Shown: positions 8,880 to 17,712, numbered from the stretch's first letter. The stretch is DNA of 64,000 nt from Caldilinea sp. CFX5 (GCA_021405325.1 QWII01000016.1:62001-126000); one strand, 5' to 3'. The notes: generated by a model from the sequence alone, not told the origin. A program made the numbers and translations.

Positions 8880-9031
8880 GAGATTGAGAGATTCAGAGAT
8901 TGTTAGGAGTTACGCAGTTGACGGGCGCTACCAGAGACCTGTCAGGTTTCGCAAACCTGACAGGTCTTGTCCAACTGCGTAACTCCTAATTGTATCAACG
9001 CAATCTCTGAATCTCTGAATCTCTTAATCTC
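8880..9031. repeat. Inverted repeat interrupted by a MITE-like insert
   Basis: GAGATTGAGAGATTCAGAG at the left (8880-8902) pairs with CTCTGAATCTCTTAATCTC at the right (9001-9031). Between the arms sits an 87-bp MITE-like element (8903-8989). This is the second case in this window where the same small element lies inside another palindrome. Confidence 0.75.
8903..8989. mobile_element. MITE-like palindromic element, family 1 (copy 2)
   Basis: Terminal repeats TTAGGAGTTACGCAGTTG and CAACTGCGTAACTCCTAA, with inner palindrome GACCTGTCAGGTTT. It is inverted relative to the copy at 3610-3694 and nearly identical over the full length, differing mainly by one T/C in the terminal repeat. Such similarity implies recent spread. 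Confidence 0.78.
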
Positions 9032-9058
9032 AAATTAAACAGGGTGATGAGGATGTCA

Positions 9059-10102
9059 ATGACAAGAGAAATGCGTCCCTACCGGGTTGGGCTGGTGGGG
9101 GCAGGGGGCATTGCACGCGCGCACGCCGGCGCGTGTCGTCAACTCGATTGTGCCGAACTCGTCGCAATCTGTGATGTCTCCGCCGACGCGCTACAACGTT
9201 TTGGCACGGAATTTAACGTGGCCCAGCGCTATCTGGATCTGGACGCTATGCTCGCCGAGGCCGAACTCGACATTGCGATTATCAGTAACTGGGGCGTCTA
9301 TCATGCGCAGACAGGGATTCAGATTGCCCAGTCCGAACGGGTGAAGGCGATCCTCTGTGAGAAACCTTTTACCAGCACCGCCGCTGAAGCGGTCGAACTG
9401 GTTGCCGCCGCCAAACAACATGGCATCCTGCTGGCCGAAGCCTTCAAGTTTCGCCACCACCCCATGCACCTGAAAGCCAAGGAACTGATAACAGCCGGCG
9501 CTATCGGTGAGGTGATGACCCTGCGCAGCACCTTCTGCACCGGTGGCGATGGCAGCGGGCCGGAGAAGCGTCGCCCGGAGAGCAACTGGCGGTTTAACAA
9601 AGCCCAAGGCGGCGGCAGCATCTATGATCTGGCCTGTTACGCCATCCATCACGCCCGCTTTATCTTTGACGCCGAGCCGGTGCGCCTCTTTGCCGCCAAA
9701 CAGCCGGGGATCGAAGTTGATGACGCCGCCTACTTGCTGCTGGTCTTCCCCGGCGAACGGATGGCGCAGATCTCGGTCGGCTTTAATTCGTGGAACGCGC
9801 AATATGCCGAAATTGCCGGCGCCAAAGGCATGTTGCGGCTCGACAAAGTCTGGAACAACGAAAACCAGCCGACGGCCATCGAACAGTGGCAGCGCACCGC
9901 CGCGCCAGGGAGCGGGCAAAGTCCAACGCTCATCAACTTTGATCCGGTCAATCAATTTGCCCTGCAACTGCAACACCTCTGTGACTGTTTAACGACTGGC
10001 GCCGCCCATCGCATTCCGCCGGAAAACAGCATTGCGCAAATGCAGGTGATCGACGCCGCGTTTGCCTCAATGGCGACGGGGCGGGTCATTGAGTTGGGAT
10101 AA
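9059..10102 (+). CDS. Gfo/Idh/MocA family oxidoreductase
   Basis: NAD(P)-dependent sugar or inositol dehydrogenase-type enzyme of about 347 residues. The Rossmann motif VGLVGAGGIARAHA lies near the N-terminus, and the family LCEKPF motif follows (AILCEKPFTSTAAEAVEL). The C-terminal alpha/beta domain includes GGGSIYDLACYAIHHARF, where the His is a usual active-site position. I chose ATG 9059 because GAGG stands 6 nt before it; GTG 9044 and ATGs at 9047 and 9053 are alternatives. A second family member is at 10649-11767. Together they probably oxidise or epimerise an imported sugar derivative. Confidence 0.9.
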   Translation: MTREMRPYRVGLVGAGGIARAHAGACRQLDCAELVAICDVSADALQRFGTEFNVAQRYLDLDAMLAEAELDIAIISNWGVYHAQTGIQIAQSERVKAILCEKPFTSTAAEAVELVAAAKQHGILLAEAFKFRHHPMHLKAKELITAGAIGEVMTLRSTFCTGGDGSGPEKRRPESNWRFNKAQGGGSIYDLACYAIHHARFIFDAEPVRLFAAKQPGIEVDDAAYLLLVFPGERMAQISVGFNSWNAQYAEIAGAKGMLRLDKVWNNENQPTAIEQWQRTAAPGSGQSPTLINFDPVNQFALQLQHLCDCLTTGAAHRIPPENSIAQMQVIDAAFASMATGRVIELG

Positions 10103-10145
10103 ACGGGTGAATAGCCACAAGTAAGTCAACCACACAGCGAGTTGA

Positions 10146-10652
10146 ATGATGAATGCAGGAAATTTTGACGCTTTGAGTCGATACGTAGATGAGCGTATTC
10201 AAGCGTTGTATGATAAAAAGATTACAGTGTTGGAATCCGTATCATTACAGAAACTTCTCTGTGTAAACCCTTATTTGCTCAGAGCTAAAAATATCGGTAC
10301 GGTTGGTGAAATCATCACAGTTTTGTTAGATAAGCATATTTCCGCCGTTGAAGAAGAATTTTTTGAAGATTTTCTTAAAGAACTAACCGTGCAGGGTGCG
10401 CGACAAATCGGTAGCGCTTCTCCATCTACCCTATCTATGGTTGGTGAAGGCCGAAACTTCTATACAGAACTTATTGAACAGATTGGGTATTGTGTGCAAA
10501 AATACAACGGTCGGTTTATGATTGAACGCGCCCACCTCATTAATCGGCTGACCAGGGTCTTTGGTCAAGAATTTTGTGAATCATCTGGCGCCATTAACTG
10601 GCGCAAACTGGTTGAACACAACAGCGGCAATTTCGACTTGGACACCCTATGA
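10146..10652 (+). CDS. PmeII-type restriction endonuclease remnant lacking the catalytic core
   Basis: A 168-residue protein whose two ends resemble PmeII-family type II restriction endonucleases. The N-terminal half has NPYLLRAKNIGTV and DKHISAVEEEFFEDFLKEL; the C-terminal part has FYTELIEQIGY, KYNGRFMIERAHLINRLTR and GAINWRKLVEHNSG. Intact members are longer by my recollection, with the D...ExK nuclease core between these halves. Here that segment is replaced by a short linker (residues ~80-105). No partner methyltransferase is nearby. Base composition is visibly more AT-rich than the neighbours, which suggests transfer. It ends with a 4-nt ATGA overlap with the next gene. Probably inactive; family match by memory, no search run. 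Confidence 0.65.
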   Translation: MMNAGNFDALSRYVDERIQALYDKKITVLESVSLQKLLCVNPYLLRAKNIGTVGEIITVLLDKHISAVEEEFFEDFLKELTVQGARQIGSASPSTLSMVGEGRNFYTELIEQIGYCVQKYNGRFMIERAHLINRLTRVFGQEFCESSGAINWRKLVEHNSGNFDLDTL

Positions 10653-11767
10653 CAAAACCATTACGCGTCGCAATTATCGGCCACACCGGCCGCGGCGACT
10701 ACGGTCATTATCTGGATCGCGCCTTCACCGGCGTGGCGGGAACGGAAGTGGTCGCCCTAGCCGATCATAATGAAGCCGGGCGACAAGCCGCAATGGCGCG
10801 CAGCGGCGCCCAGCGTGGCTATGCTGATTACCAAGAGATGTTACGGGTCGAGCAGCCCGACATTGCTGTAGTTGCCAGCCGGGAGATTGGCGATCATCTA
10901 GCGGTGGTGTTATCCGTAGCCGAACACGGCGCGCACATCTACCTGGAAAAACCGGCGGCGGCTTCCCCGGCGGAGGTCGATCAGATGATGGCGGCCTGTG
11001 CGAAAAATTCTTTGCTGCTGGTGGTGGCCCATCCCTGGCGCGGCCATCCGCCGATTCAACGGGTGGCGCTGCCCTTGATCCGCGCCGGCAAGATTGGCGA
11101 ACCACGCCTGGCCCGCATCTATGGCATGGGCGGCCGCCACGGCGGTGACGAACTCTTTATCGACCTCTGCCCCCACTTTTTTGATTTTCTCTGGCAACTC
11201 TTTGGCACGCCCCGCTGGTGTCACGCCCACCTGACCCAGGATGGCCGCACCGTCACCCCCGCCGATGTGCGACCGGGGGCGGAAGGGATGGGGCCGGTGG
11301 CCGGCAATGGCATCAAAGCCTACTACGACTTTGGCCCGGCCAGCGGCCTGACCAGCGGTTTTGCCGCCGATTTTGAATCTTACCAGGGCGACGGCAAAGA
11401 GATTCCCTATCGCATCGACATTCACGGCACCACCGGCACCTTATCGATTCCCGGTCCCATGAGCAATCAGCCCGATATTTACTATCACCCGCTGGTCAAC
11501 CCTGGTCTCTTCAACGACAACCGCTGGGAAGTCATCCCCGCCGAGCCGCCGCCCGATGCGCACAAGTGGGTCAACGCCCATCATCGCATGGCGCGGTCGA
11601 TGGTCGCCATGCTCAAGGGCGAGGAGCCGGAATTTGAGTTGGTACAAGGTGAAAATGCCCGCATCTATCTGGCGATGGCAATGATGGCCCACGCCTCCCA
11701 CATCGCCGGCGCACGGGTCGCCTATCCGCTGGGGTATGCGACCAATCCGTTTGATACGTGGATGTAA
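10649..11767 (+). CDS. Gfo/Idh/MocA family oxidoreductase
   Basis: A 372-residue NAD(P)-dependent oxidoreductase. N-terminal RVAIIGHTGRGDYGHYLDRAF carries a variant nucleotide-binding loop. The lysine motif is IYLEKPAA, the counterpart of the usual EKP. The C-terminal half has LFIDLCPHFFDFLW with the conserved His, and SYQGDGKEIPYRIDIHGTTG. It begins inside the stop codon of the restriction-enzyme remnant (ATGA), so the two are translationally coupled. Substrate unknown, probably a sugar or cyclitol. Confidence 0.88.
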   Translation: MTKPLRVAIIGHTGRGDYGHYLDRAFTGVAGTEVVALADHNEAGRQAAMARSGAQRGYADYQEMLRVEQPDIAVVASREIGDHLAVVLSVAEHGAHIYLEKPAAASPAEVDQMMAACAKNSLLLVVAHPWRGHPPIQRVALPLIRAGKIGEPRLARIYGMGGRHGGDELFIDLCPHFFDFLWQLFGTPRWCHAHLTQDGRTVTPADVRPGAEGMGPVAGNGIKAYYDFGPASGLTSGFAADFESYQGDGKEIPYRIDIHGTTGTLSIPGPMSNQPDIYYHPLVNPGLFNDNRWEVIPAEPPPDAHKWVNAHHRMARSMVAMLKGEEPEFELVQGENARIYLAMAMMAHASHIAGARVAYPLGYATNPFDTWM

Positions 11768-11838
11768 CCTTTCACCACCCAATGCGGTATAATCCCAATA
11801 TGATTGGTTTATTGGTCATTTGTGGTGCGAGGTAGCCT

Positions 11839-13446
11839 ATGCGACGATTTCATTCTTATGGTCCAGTTGACTGCCGTCAGCATTTTTGCGTTGAACGCCA
11901 AGAATTAGTCGAGCGGTGTCTTACCCAATTAGTCGGTGATCCTGATAAAGGCGGTCACTACTTTACCATTTGGTCGCCGCGCCAGGCCGGCAAAACTTGG
12001 TTGATGCGCCAGATGCGAGATGAGATCCCCCAACACTATGGTGACCGTTTCACCGTCTTTGATTTTTCGTTTGGCAATCTGCGTGGGATGGAGGATGCCA
12101 TTACGGCTGAACAGAATTGCGTTGAACTTCCGCTGCCCGTGCGCGCTGTTTTGGAAATGAGCTTGCCAGGTCACCCTAAGGTGACGACCTGGCAGGAATT
12201 TGTCAAGCTATTTGCCAGGGAAGGGGGACTTTGGGATCGTCCGCTCATTTTGCTAATTGACGAAGTGGATACAGCTCCGCCGATCTTGCTTGACTGGATT
12301 GTTGGTCGTTTCCGCGAGATGTACCTTTACCGCCAAAACAATTGGCTACATGGCCTGGCCTTGATCGGCGTGCGCGCGGTCTTGGGCATCGAGCGCAAAC
12401 GTGGGTCGCCCTTCAACATTCAGCGGTCGCTCCATGTTCCCAACTTTACTCTGGCCGAAGTGCAGGATCTCTACCAGCAGTATCAAACCGAAAGTGGGCA
12501 GGTGGTTGATCCTGCTGTGGTCGAGCAGGTGTACCAGGATACCAATGGGCAACCGGGCTTGGTCTGCTGGTTTGGCGAGTTATTGACCGAAAAGTACAAC
12601 CCTGGCCCTGACCAACCGATTGACCAAGACACCTGGGCCAGGGTCTGGAATGCAGCGCGTTTTCTGGAGCCGAACAATACCGTTCTCAACTTGATCGCCA
12701 AAGCGCGCTCGCCTGAATACCAGGGCTTTCTGGTTAGGCTTTTTACCAAAGCGGATATCCCTTTTGCTTTTCACGAGCCGTTGCACAGCTATCTCTACCT
12801 CCACGGCATCATCGAACCGGAGACAAGCCAACTGGCTGATGGCCGCTATGTCAACTATTGCCGCTTTAGCTCGCCCTTTATTCAAGACACACTCTATCAC
12901 GCCTTTAGTTCAGACCTGGTGGACAGTGACACCCCGCTACTGGCCTTACACCCGTTGGATGATTTAGCTGATGTCTTTGCCGACCCCACTCAGCTTGACC
13001 TGCCGGCTTTGCTGCGGCGCTATAAAGAATACCTGGCGCGCCTCAAAAACAAAGGGTTCAACCCCTGGAAAGAACAACCACGACGACAAACAGACATGCA
13101 CCTGACCGAAGCCGTGGGCCACTTTCATCTCTACGCTTGGCTACAAAACGCGATTGGTCGCCGTTGCGCCGTGATGCCTGAATTTCCTACCGGCAATGGT
13201 CGCGTGGATCTGCATATCGGCTGTACCGGTCGGCGGGGCATTATCGAAGTGAAGAGCTTTATTGATCAATACCAGGCTGGCGAAGATCGCAAACAGGCCG
13301 CACACTACGCTCAACGGCTGGGCTTTGATCGGGTAACAATGGCCGTTTTTGTCCCCATTGAAGACGAAAGCGTCTTAGAAAAACTCTCCGTAGCCGAAAC
13401 CATTAACAGCGTCGCTGTCACCGTGGTGGCGATTGGCTGGACATAA
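11839..13446 (+). CDS. AAA-like ATPase with C-terminal PD-(D/E)XK nuclease-like domain
   Basis: A 535-residue two-domain protein. The ATPase has Walker A SPRQAGKT (residues 46-53) and Walker B LILLIDEVD (136-144). The C-terminal ~120 residues resemble the PD-(D/E)XK superfamily, with Asp457 (GRVDLHI) and Glu470-x-Lys472 (GIIEVKSF). The architecture matches the AAA_14/PDDEXK_9-like proteins scattered as single genes in Bacteroidota and Chloroflexota, whose role is unknown; DNA handling or a defence/toxin role is speculation. GAGGT ribosome site 6 nt upstream. Only 17 nt separate it from the next gene, though functions seem unrelated. Confidence 0.8.
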   Translation: MRRFHSYGPVDCRQHFCVERQELVERCLTQLVGDPDKGGHYFTIWSPRQAGKTWLMRQMRDEIPQHYGDRFTVFDFSFGNLRGMEDAITAEQNCVELPLPVRAVLEMSLPGHPKVTTWQEFVKLFAREGGLWDRPLILLIDEVDTAPPILLDWIVGRFREMYLYRQNNWLHGLALIGVRAVLGIERKRGSPFNIQRSLHVPNFTLAEVQDLYQQYQTESGQVVDPAVVEQVYQDTNGQPGLVCWFGELLTEKYNPGPDQPIDQDTWARVWNAARFLEPNNTVLNLIAKARSPEYQGFLVRLFTKADIPFAFHEPLHSYLYLHGIIEPETSQLADGRYVNYCRFSSPFIQDTLYHAFSSDLVDSDTPLLALHPLDDLADVFADPTQLDLPALLRRYKEYLARLKNKGFNPWKEQPRRQTDMHLTEAVGHFHLYAWLQNAIGRRCAVMPEFPTGNGRVDLHIGCTGRRGIIEVKSFIDQYQAGEDRKQAAHYAQRLGFDRVTMAVFVPIEDESVLEKLSVAETINSVAVTVVAIGWT

Positions 13447-13463
13447 ACAAGGAACTGAGATCG

Positions 13464-14885
13464 ATGGCAACCGAAGCGCAGATCGGCGTTATTCTTGAAA
13501 GCGGCCTCTACGACTGGCAGATTTTACAACAAGACGCGACCGGCTTTGCCACCCTGCCACTGCAAGGCCGTTGGGTGGCTGATGAAGCGGCTGCCGGTCA
13601 ACCCTGTGTGGTTGAGGCGCGTGTGGTAGCGGGTGACACCGGCGTCGCCATCAACCGTTCACTGGACTGGCAAGCCGCCGTTACCGAAGCCGATGGACGC
13701 TGGCAGATTATGTTGCGTGTTCCTGCCGGCGGCCTCTATCGGCTGGAAACACGTTGTCGAGTGACCACCCAAGCGGAGGCTGAATGGTCCTTGCGTGGCG
13801 ATATGCGCCACTTCTGGGGCGTCGGCGATCTGTGGGTGATTGCCGGTCAGAGCAACTCTGCCGGCTATGGGCGGGGCGCCGTCTATGATCCGCCGGAATT
13901 GGGCATCCATCTCTTCCGTAATAATGAGCAATGGGGGTTGGCCGCTCATCCCATGAATGACTCAACCGACACCGCTCATATTGTCAACCGGGAACGGGCT
14001 AACCCTGCCCACTCGCCCTATCTCCACTTTGCGCGGCTGCTCAAACAGCAGTTGCACTATCCGATTGGTCTGGTGCAAACCGCGTTGGGTGGCTCCCCGC
14101 TATCGGCCTGGAACCCAACCGAAGCGGGGTCGGCGGTGCTGTATCACAACATGATGCACTGTATTGCCAAAGCCGGCGGCGCGGTCAAAGGCATTCTCTG
14201 GTATCAGGGTGAGTCTGATGCCGGGCCGGGGTTGGCGGAGAGTTACGCCGACCGTTTTCAGTCTGCGGTTGGCGCTTGGCGAGAGGCGCTGCACCAACCG
14301 GATCTGCCGATTCTGACGGTTCAACTAAACCGCTACTGCCAACCACCCGATACCATAACCGCCGAGAGCGCAGGCATGGCGCGCGCCTGGACCTTGATCC
14401 GCGAAACCCAACGTCAACTCGCACGCACGATGAACCAGGTCGCCGTTATTCCCACCCTCGATTTACCCCTCAGCGATCTAATTCACACCGGCCCGGCCGG
14501 CAATATGTTGATCGGTGAGCGACTGGCGCGAGCTGCGCTGGGCATGGTCTATGGTCAGCCGGTAGACTATTACGCTCCCGATTTGCAGGGGGCGCGACGC
14601 ATCGACCAAGGGGCTGCGGTCGAGTTGCACTTTGCCCATGTGCTTGACCGGCTGGACAACCTGGATCGCGCCGCCAACTGTTTCAAGGTAGAGGACAGCG
14701 CCGGCGATGTGCCGATCACAGCGTTGTATTATCCCATGAACCACACGATTCAGTTGCGGCTGGCGCGACCCTTGGTGGGGGATGCCGTAGTGCATGGCGC
14801 CTATGGATACAACCCTGCCCTAGCGCCGGTGGATATGGATCGGGTGCTGCCGATCCTGGGTTTTTCGCAAGTGCCGATTGAATAA
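13464..14885 (+). CDS. Sialate O-acetylesterase-like SGNH hydrolase
   Basis: A 473-residue SASA-type carbohydrate esterase. After a ~110-residue N-terminal beta domain comes block I WVIAGQSNSAGYG with nucleophile Ser130, then GLVQTALGGSPLSAWNP and WYQGESDAGPG. Block V reads SDLIHTG, giving Asp338 and His341. No signal peptide is seen. Family enzymes remove O-acetyl groups from sialic acid or from plant xylan and similar glycans. The neighbouring dehydrogenases and the enolase-superfamily gene suggest it deacetylates a sugar before further catabolism. The last ~100 residues form an extra beta-rich domain. Confidence 0.82.
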   Translation: MATEAQIGVILESGLYDWQILQQDATGFATLPLQGRWVADEAAAGQPCVVEARVVAGDTGVAINRSLDWQAAVTEADGRWQIMLRVPAGGLYRLETRCRVTTQAEAEWSLRGDMRHFWGVGDLWVIAGQSNSAGYGRGAVYDPPELGIHLFRNNEQWGLAAHPMNDSTDTAHIVNRERANPAHSPYLHFARLLKQQLHYPIGLVQTALGGSPLSAWNPTEAGSAVLYHNMMHCIAKAGGAVKGILWYQGESDAGPGLAESYADRFQSAVGAWREALHQPDLPILTVQLNRYCQPPDTITAESAGMARAWTLIRETQRQLARTMNQVAVIPTLDLPLSDLIHTGPAGNMLIGERLARAALGMVYGQPVDYYAPDLQGARRIDQGAAVELHFAHVLDRLDNLDRAANCFKVEDSAGDVPITALYYPMNHTIQLRLARPLVGDAVVHGAYGYNPALAPVDMDRVLPILGFSQVPIE

Positions 14886-14899
14886 TAAGCGAAGGTGTT

Positions 14900-16090
14900 A
14901 TGCAAATCAAAGCTGTTCAATTCTACATCCTTTCCGGCGAACCCAAAGTACGCGAAATCGATGGCAGTCGCGGCGGCATGGAGAAGGTGCCGCCGGGTTG
15001 GACCGGTCTCTTTACCCACACCCACGGTCTGCGCGGCCATTTGGGCAACCCGCCGGTTTATTACCGCGCTGACAAGCCTTCGCCTACCTTCCGCTCGGTG
15101 CTGCGGCTGGTCACTGATGGCGAGTTGTGCGCCTACACCGATTTCGCCACCGGCTTCCATGCCGACGATCTGGCCTGGGAAGCGCGCAAATTTATGGCGA
15201 CCATCGCCCCCATGTTGATCGGCGTCGATGCCTTTGACCGCGAACACATTTGGCAGAAGCTCTGGTATGCCCAACGTTTCTTTTATACCGGGCGCGGGCT
15301 GGTGGACACCATCGACAATATGCTCTGGGATCTCGCTAGTCGTCATGCCCGGTTGCCCATTTACAAGCTGCTGGGCGCTTATCGTGACAGCATCCCGGCC
15401 TACGGGCTGATCGGCGGCACGACTATCGACGAGTACATTGCCGACGCCCTGCGCGTGAAAGAACTGGGCTTTGTCGGCGCCAAGGATCACTCCTACCGGG
15501 GCGTCAAGGGCAATATCCAACTGGCGAAAGAGTTGCGCGCCGCCACCGGTGATGACTTCCTGCTGATGCACGACCCGGTCGAGTGTTATGACTATGACGA
15601 GGCGGTGCAAGTGGGGCGGGCGCTGGAAAAGTACGACTACAAGTGGATGGAAGAGCCGCTGCAAGATTATGATCTCCTCGGCCTCAAACGTCTGAGCGAC
15701 CGGCTGGATCTGCCGATTCTGGCGTTAGAGTGGATTGGCTATCTCGGCGGGCAACCGTTCAATGCGTCGGCTTTTCTGGCCCAACAGGCGTGCGACATTG
15801 TGCGCCAGCGCGGTGTCGGCATCACCGGCCAAATGAAGCTGGCTCATCTGGCGGAAAGCTTTGGTGCGCTGGTGCATGGCGGCAACCACCATGTCATCCT
15901 CGCCATTCGCAATGACCCGGTCTTTGAAGCGTATATGGGCATCAAACCGCGCCCGCCGGCCAGTGAGTTGGATTGTCGCGGCACACTAGTGGTGGAAAAC
16001 GGCGCTATGTCCATCGCTTACAACGACCGCCGTCCACCGGAGCCGGATTGGGACGCCTACGGGCGACAGGCGGTTGAGTTTGTTTCCTGA
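14900..16090 (+). CDS. Mandelate racemase/muconate lactonizing enzyme-family protein (enolase superfamily)
   Basis: A 396-residue enolase-superfamily member that probably dehydrates or epimerises a sugar acid. The capping domain is N-terminal. The barrel shows a Lys/His strand GAKDHSYRG, a metal Asp in LLMHDPVECYD, a Glu in KWMEEPLQDYD and a third acidic ligand in LALEWIGY. The C-terminal GALVHGGNHHVILAIRND includes a possible catalytic His. The start is ATG 14900 with GAAGGTG upstream. It lies 14 nt after the esterase gene, so the two are probably co-transcribed. Confidence 0.85.
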   Translation: MQIKAVQFYILSGEPKVREIDGSRGGMEKVPPGWTGLFTHTHGLRGHLGNPPVYYRADKPSPTFRSVLRLVTDGELCAYTDFATGFHADDLAWEARKFMATIAPMLIGVDAFDREHIWQKLWYAQRFFYTGRGLVDTIDNMLWDLASRHARLPIYKLLGAYRDSIPAYGLIGGTTIDEYIADALRVKELGFVGAKDHSYRGVKGNIQLAKELRAATGDDFLLMHDPVECYDYDEAVQVGRALEKYDYKWMEEPLQDYDLLGLKRLSDRLDLPILALEWIGYLGGQPFNASAFLAQQACDIVRQRGVGITGQMKLAHLAESFGALVHGGNHHVILAIRNDPVFEAYMGIKPRPPASELDCRGTLVVENGAMSIAYNDRRPPEPDWDAYGRQAVEFVS

Positions 16091-16111
16091 CAGGTGTTAC
16101 GGAGGTAGCAG

Positions 16112-17158
16112 ATGCACATTCACCTACAAATCGAAGTCATGGGCTGCCCAACCATTTGTGACCACTGTTGGGCGCAGGGTGTACCTTATGCAGCTATGCC
16201 CCTGGCCGATATTGCGTGGGTTTTACGGGAGGCCAAAGCTTACTTTGCCGACCGGCAGCAGCACGTTAGCGCCTTTCCGATGCACGAGGTGGTCGCCCAC
16301 CCCGAAGCGGCCAAGGTGCTCGCCGCCTTTCTCCCGTTTCTCGATGACGATGCCGGCTTTGAGCCATTGGCGACCACCGGCGTGCCATTGATGTTGCGCG
16401 CCGATTGGCAAGCGCTGTTGGCGGAGATCCGCGCACTGGGTACGCAAACCTTTTGGGTGGCGTTACACGGCTTTCAAGGGGATCACGATGCCCTCGTCCA
16501 TCGCCAGGGCGCGTTTGCCGAGACTTGTCAGGCGGTCGGGCGGATTCGCGCGCATGGGTTCAACTGTGGCGCCAATCTCTTTACCACGCGCTCGATTGTG
16601 CAGAACTTCGACGCCTTTTGCCGCGCGATTGATATACTCGGATTGACCGAAGAATTTTGGGTTCCGGCCGCCTATCTACCAGTTGCCCGGCAGCAACAGT
16701 ATGAAACGGAACGCATTTCTCTGCCCGACGTGCAACCCCACCAATCCGCAATTCTGGCCCGCACACGCGTCTGGAAGGAGCAATGGGCCAATTTGGCTGA
16801 CTATACCGAAGCCGCCTGGGTGCAGCGCGCCCTGGCTGGTCAATGGCCAGCACCACCACCCGCCGATCGACTCTGGCTGGTCTGTCGCCCAAATTTTGAC
16901 ATTTATCTAGGGCTGGCGGGTCTCTATGGCGAACGTCTTGGCAACCTGAAACAGGATGGCGTCGCCAACACATTAGCCGGCGCGCTAGGGCGGACACCCC
17001 CGACCCATGATCAACTCTATTATCGCCGGGATGAATTTCCCCCTGTCGATCAACTGGCCCGGCAAGTGGGAAACGCACACAGCGAGACCATCCACTTCCA
17101 GGATGATTCCATGCGCTATGTCTGGTTGGATCGCTATCTCCGCAAGCGGCCGAGGTAA
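16112..17158 (+). CDS. Small radical SAM protein
   Basis: A 348-residue protein with an N-terminal CPTICDHC cluster (Cys12, Cys16, Cys19), the CxxxCxxC motif that binds the 4Fe-4S cluster of radical SAM enzymes. The next ~200 residues alternate hydrophobic strands and helices as in a partial TIM barrel. There is no SPASM-like second cysteine cluster. A GGAGGT ribosome site precedes the ATG. It is 21 nt downstream of the enolase-superfamily gene, so possibly one unit. The reaction cannot be inferred. The converging downstream gene is a pseudogene. Confidence 0.75.
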   Translation: MHIHLQIEVMGCPTICDHCWAQGVPYAAMPLADIAWVLREAKAYFADRQQHVSAFPMHEVVAHPEAAKVLAAFLPFLDDDAGFEPLATTGVPLMLRADWQALLAEIRALGTQTFWVALHGFQGDHDALVHRQGAFAETCQAVGRIRAHGFNCGANLFTTRSIVQNFDAFCRAIDILGLTEEFWVPAAYLPVARQQQYETERISLPDVQPHQSAILARTRVWKEQWANLADYTEAAWVQRALAGQWPAPPPADRLWLVCRPNFDIYLGLAGLYGERLGNLKQDGVANTLAGALGRTPPTHDQLYYRRDEFPPVDQLARQVGNAHSETIHFQDDSMRYVWLDRYLRKRPR

Positions 17159-17177
17159 AGCCAAGCCGGTTCGCAAA

Positions 17178-17680
17178 ATGGGACAATCGATGGGGTAGCG
17201 TTCGACAATCTCGCGCAAGATGCCCAGCCGCCGCTGCTGCACCCCGGCAACTGCATAGTCCATCTGGCGCAGATCACCGATCTCCCGCCAGCCGCGATCA
17301 CCGGCCACCGTGAAGGTGCGCTAGGCGCCGGTGTTCTTGCCCAATGACCAGGCTTGATGTTCACGCTCCCACGGCGTCCACATGTTGGGCGCGCCATGAT
17401 GATCGTTGACGCGGAAGTTGGGGACTACCGCAATGCCCGCTGCTTTGAGTCGGCTCACCACGATCCCATATGGATCATGACCTGTCGCCAGCAGTACATC
17501 CATTGGCACGTCTGTACTCGTCGTCCCCGCCACCGACGGATAGTGGCAGCGATCATTGTCGGCAACATCCATTGAAAAAATATCTGGACGGGCTGCGCAG
17601 ATGGCGTCGGCAATCCGCTCGACCTGTTCCACGGTTGTGGCAGCCAACACATCATCGCAGTCGACGGTGATCAACAACAT
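17178..17680 (-). pseudogene. TIM-barrel glycosidase-like protein, nonsense-interrupted and 3'-truncated
   Basis: An intact-looking start with AAGGAG ribosome site opens a frame for 119 residues (TVDCDDVLAATT, NFRVNDHHGAPNMW, ending LGKNTGA). It then meets TAG at 17321-17323. The same frame continues after the stop with recognisable family-like sequence (LRQMDYAVAGVQQRRLGILR, EIVERYPID) and stops being homologous near 17178, where it meets the radical SAM gene end. It resembles family-10-like hypothetical glycosidases in which 'DYA..EVR..RL.ILREI..RYPIDG' precedes the catalytic strand. The catalytic part is missing, so it is dead. Confidence 0.7.
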
Positions 17681-17712
17681 AGTGGAACTCCTTCTTCCCG
17701 CACACCGCTACC

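Noticed and set aside
17321..17323. Possible recoding (pyrrolysine or readthrough) of the TAG
   Set aside because: No pyl genes or recoding element are seen, and the gene is also truncated, so simple decay explains it.
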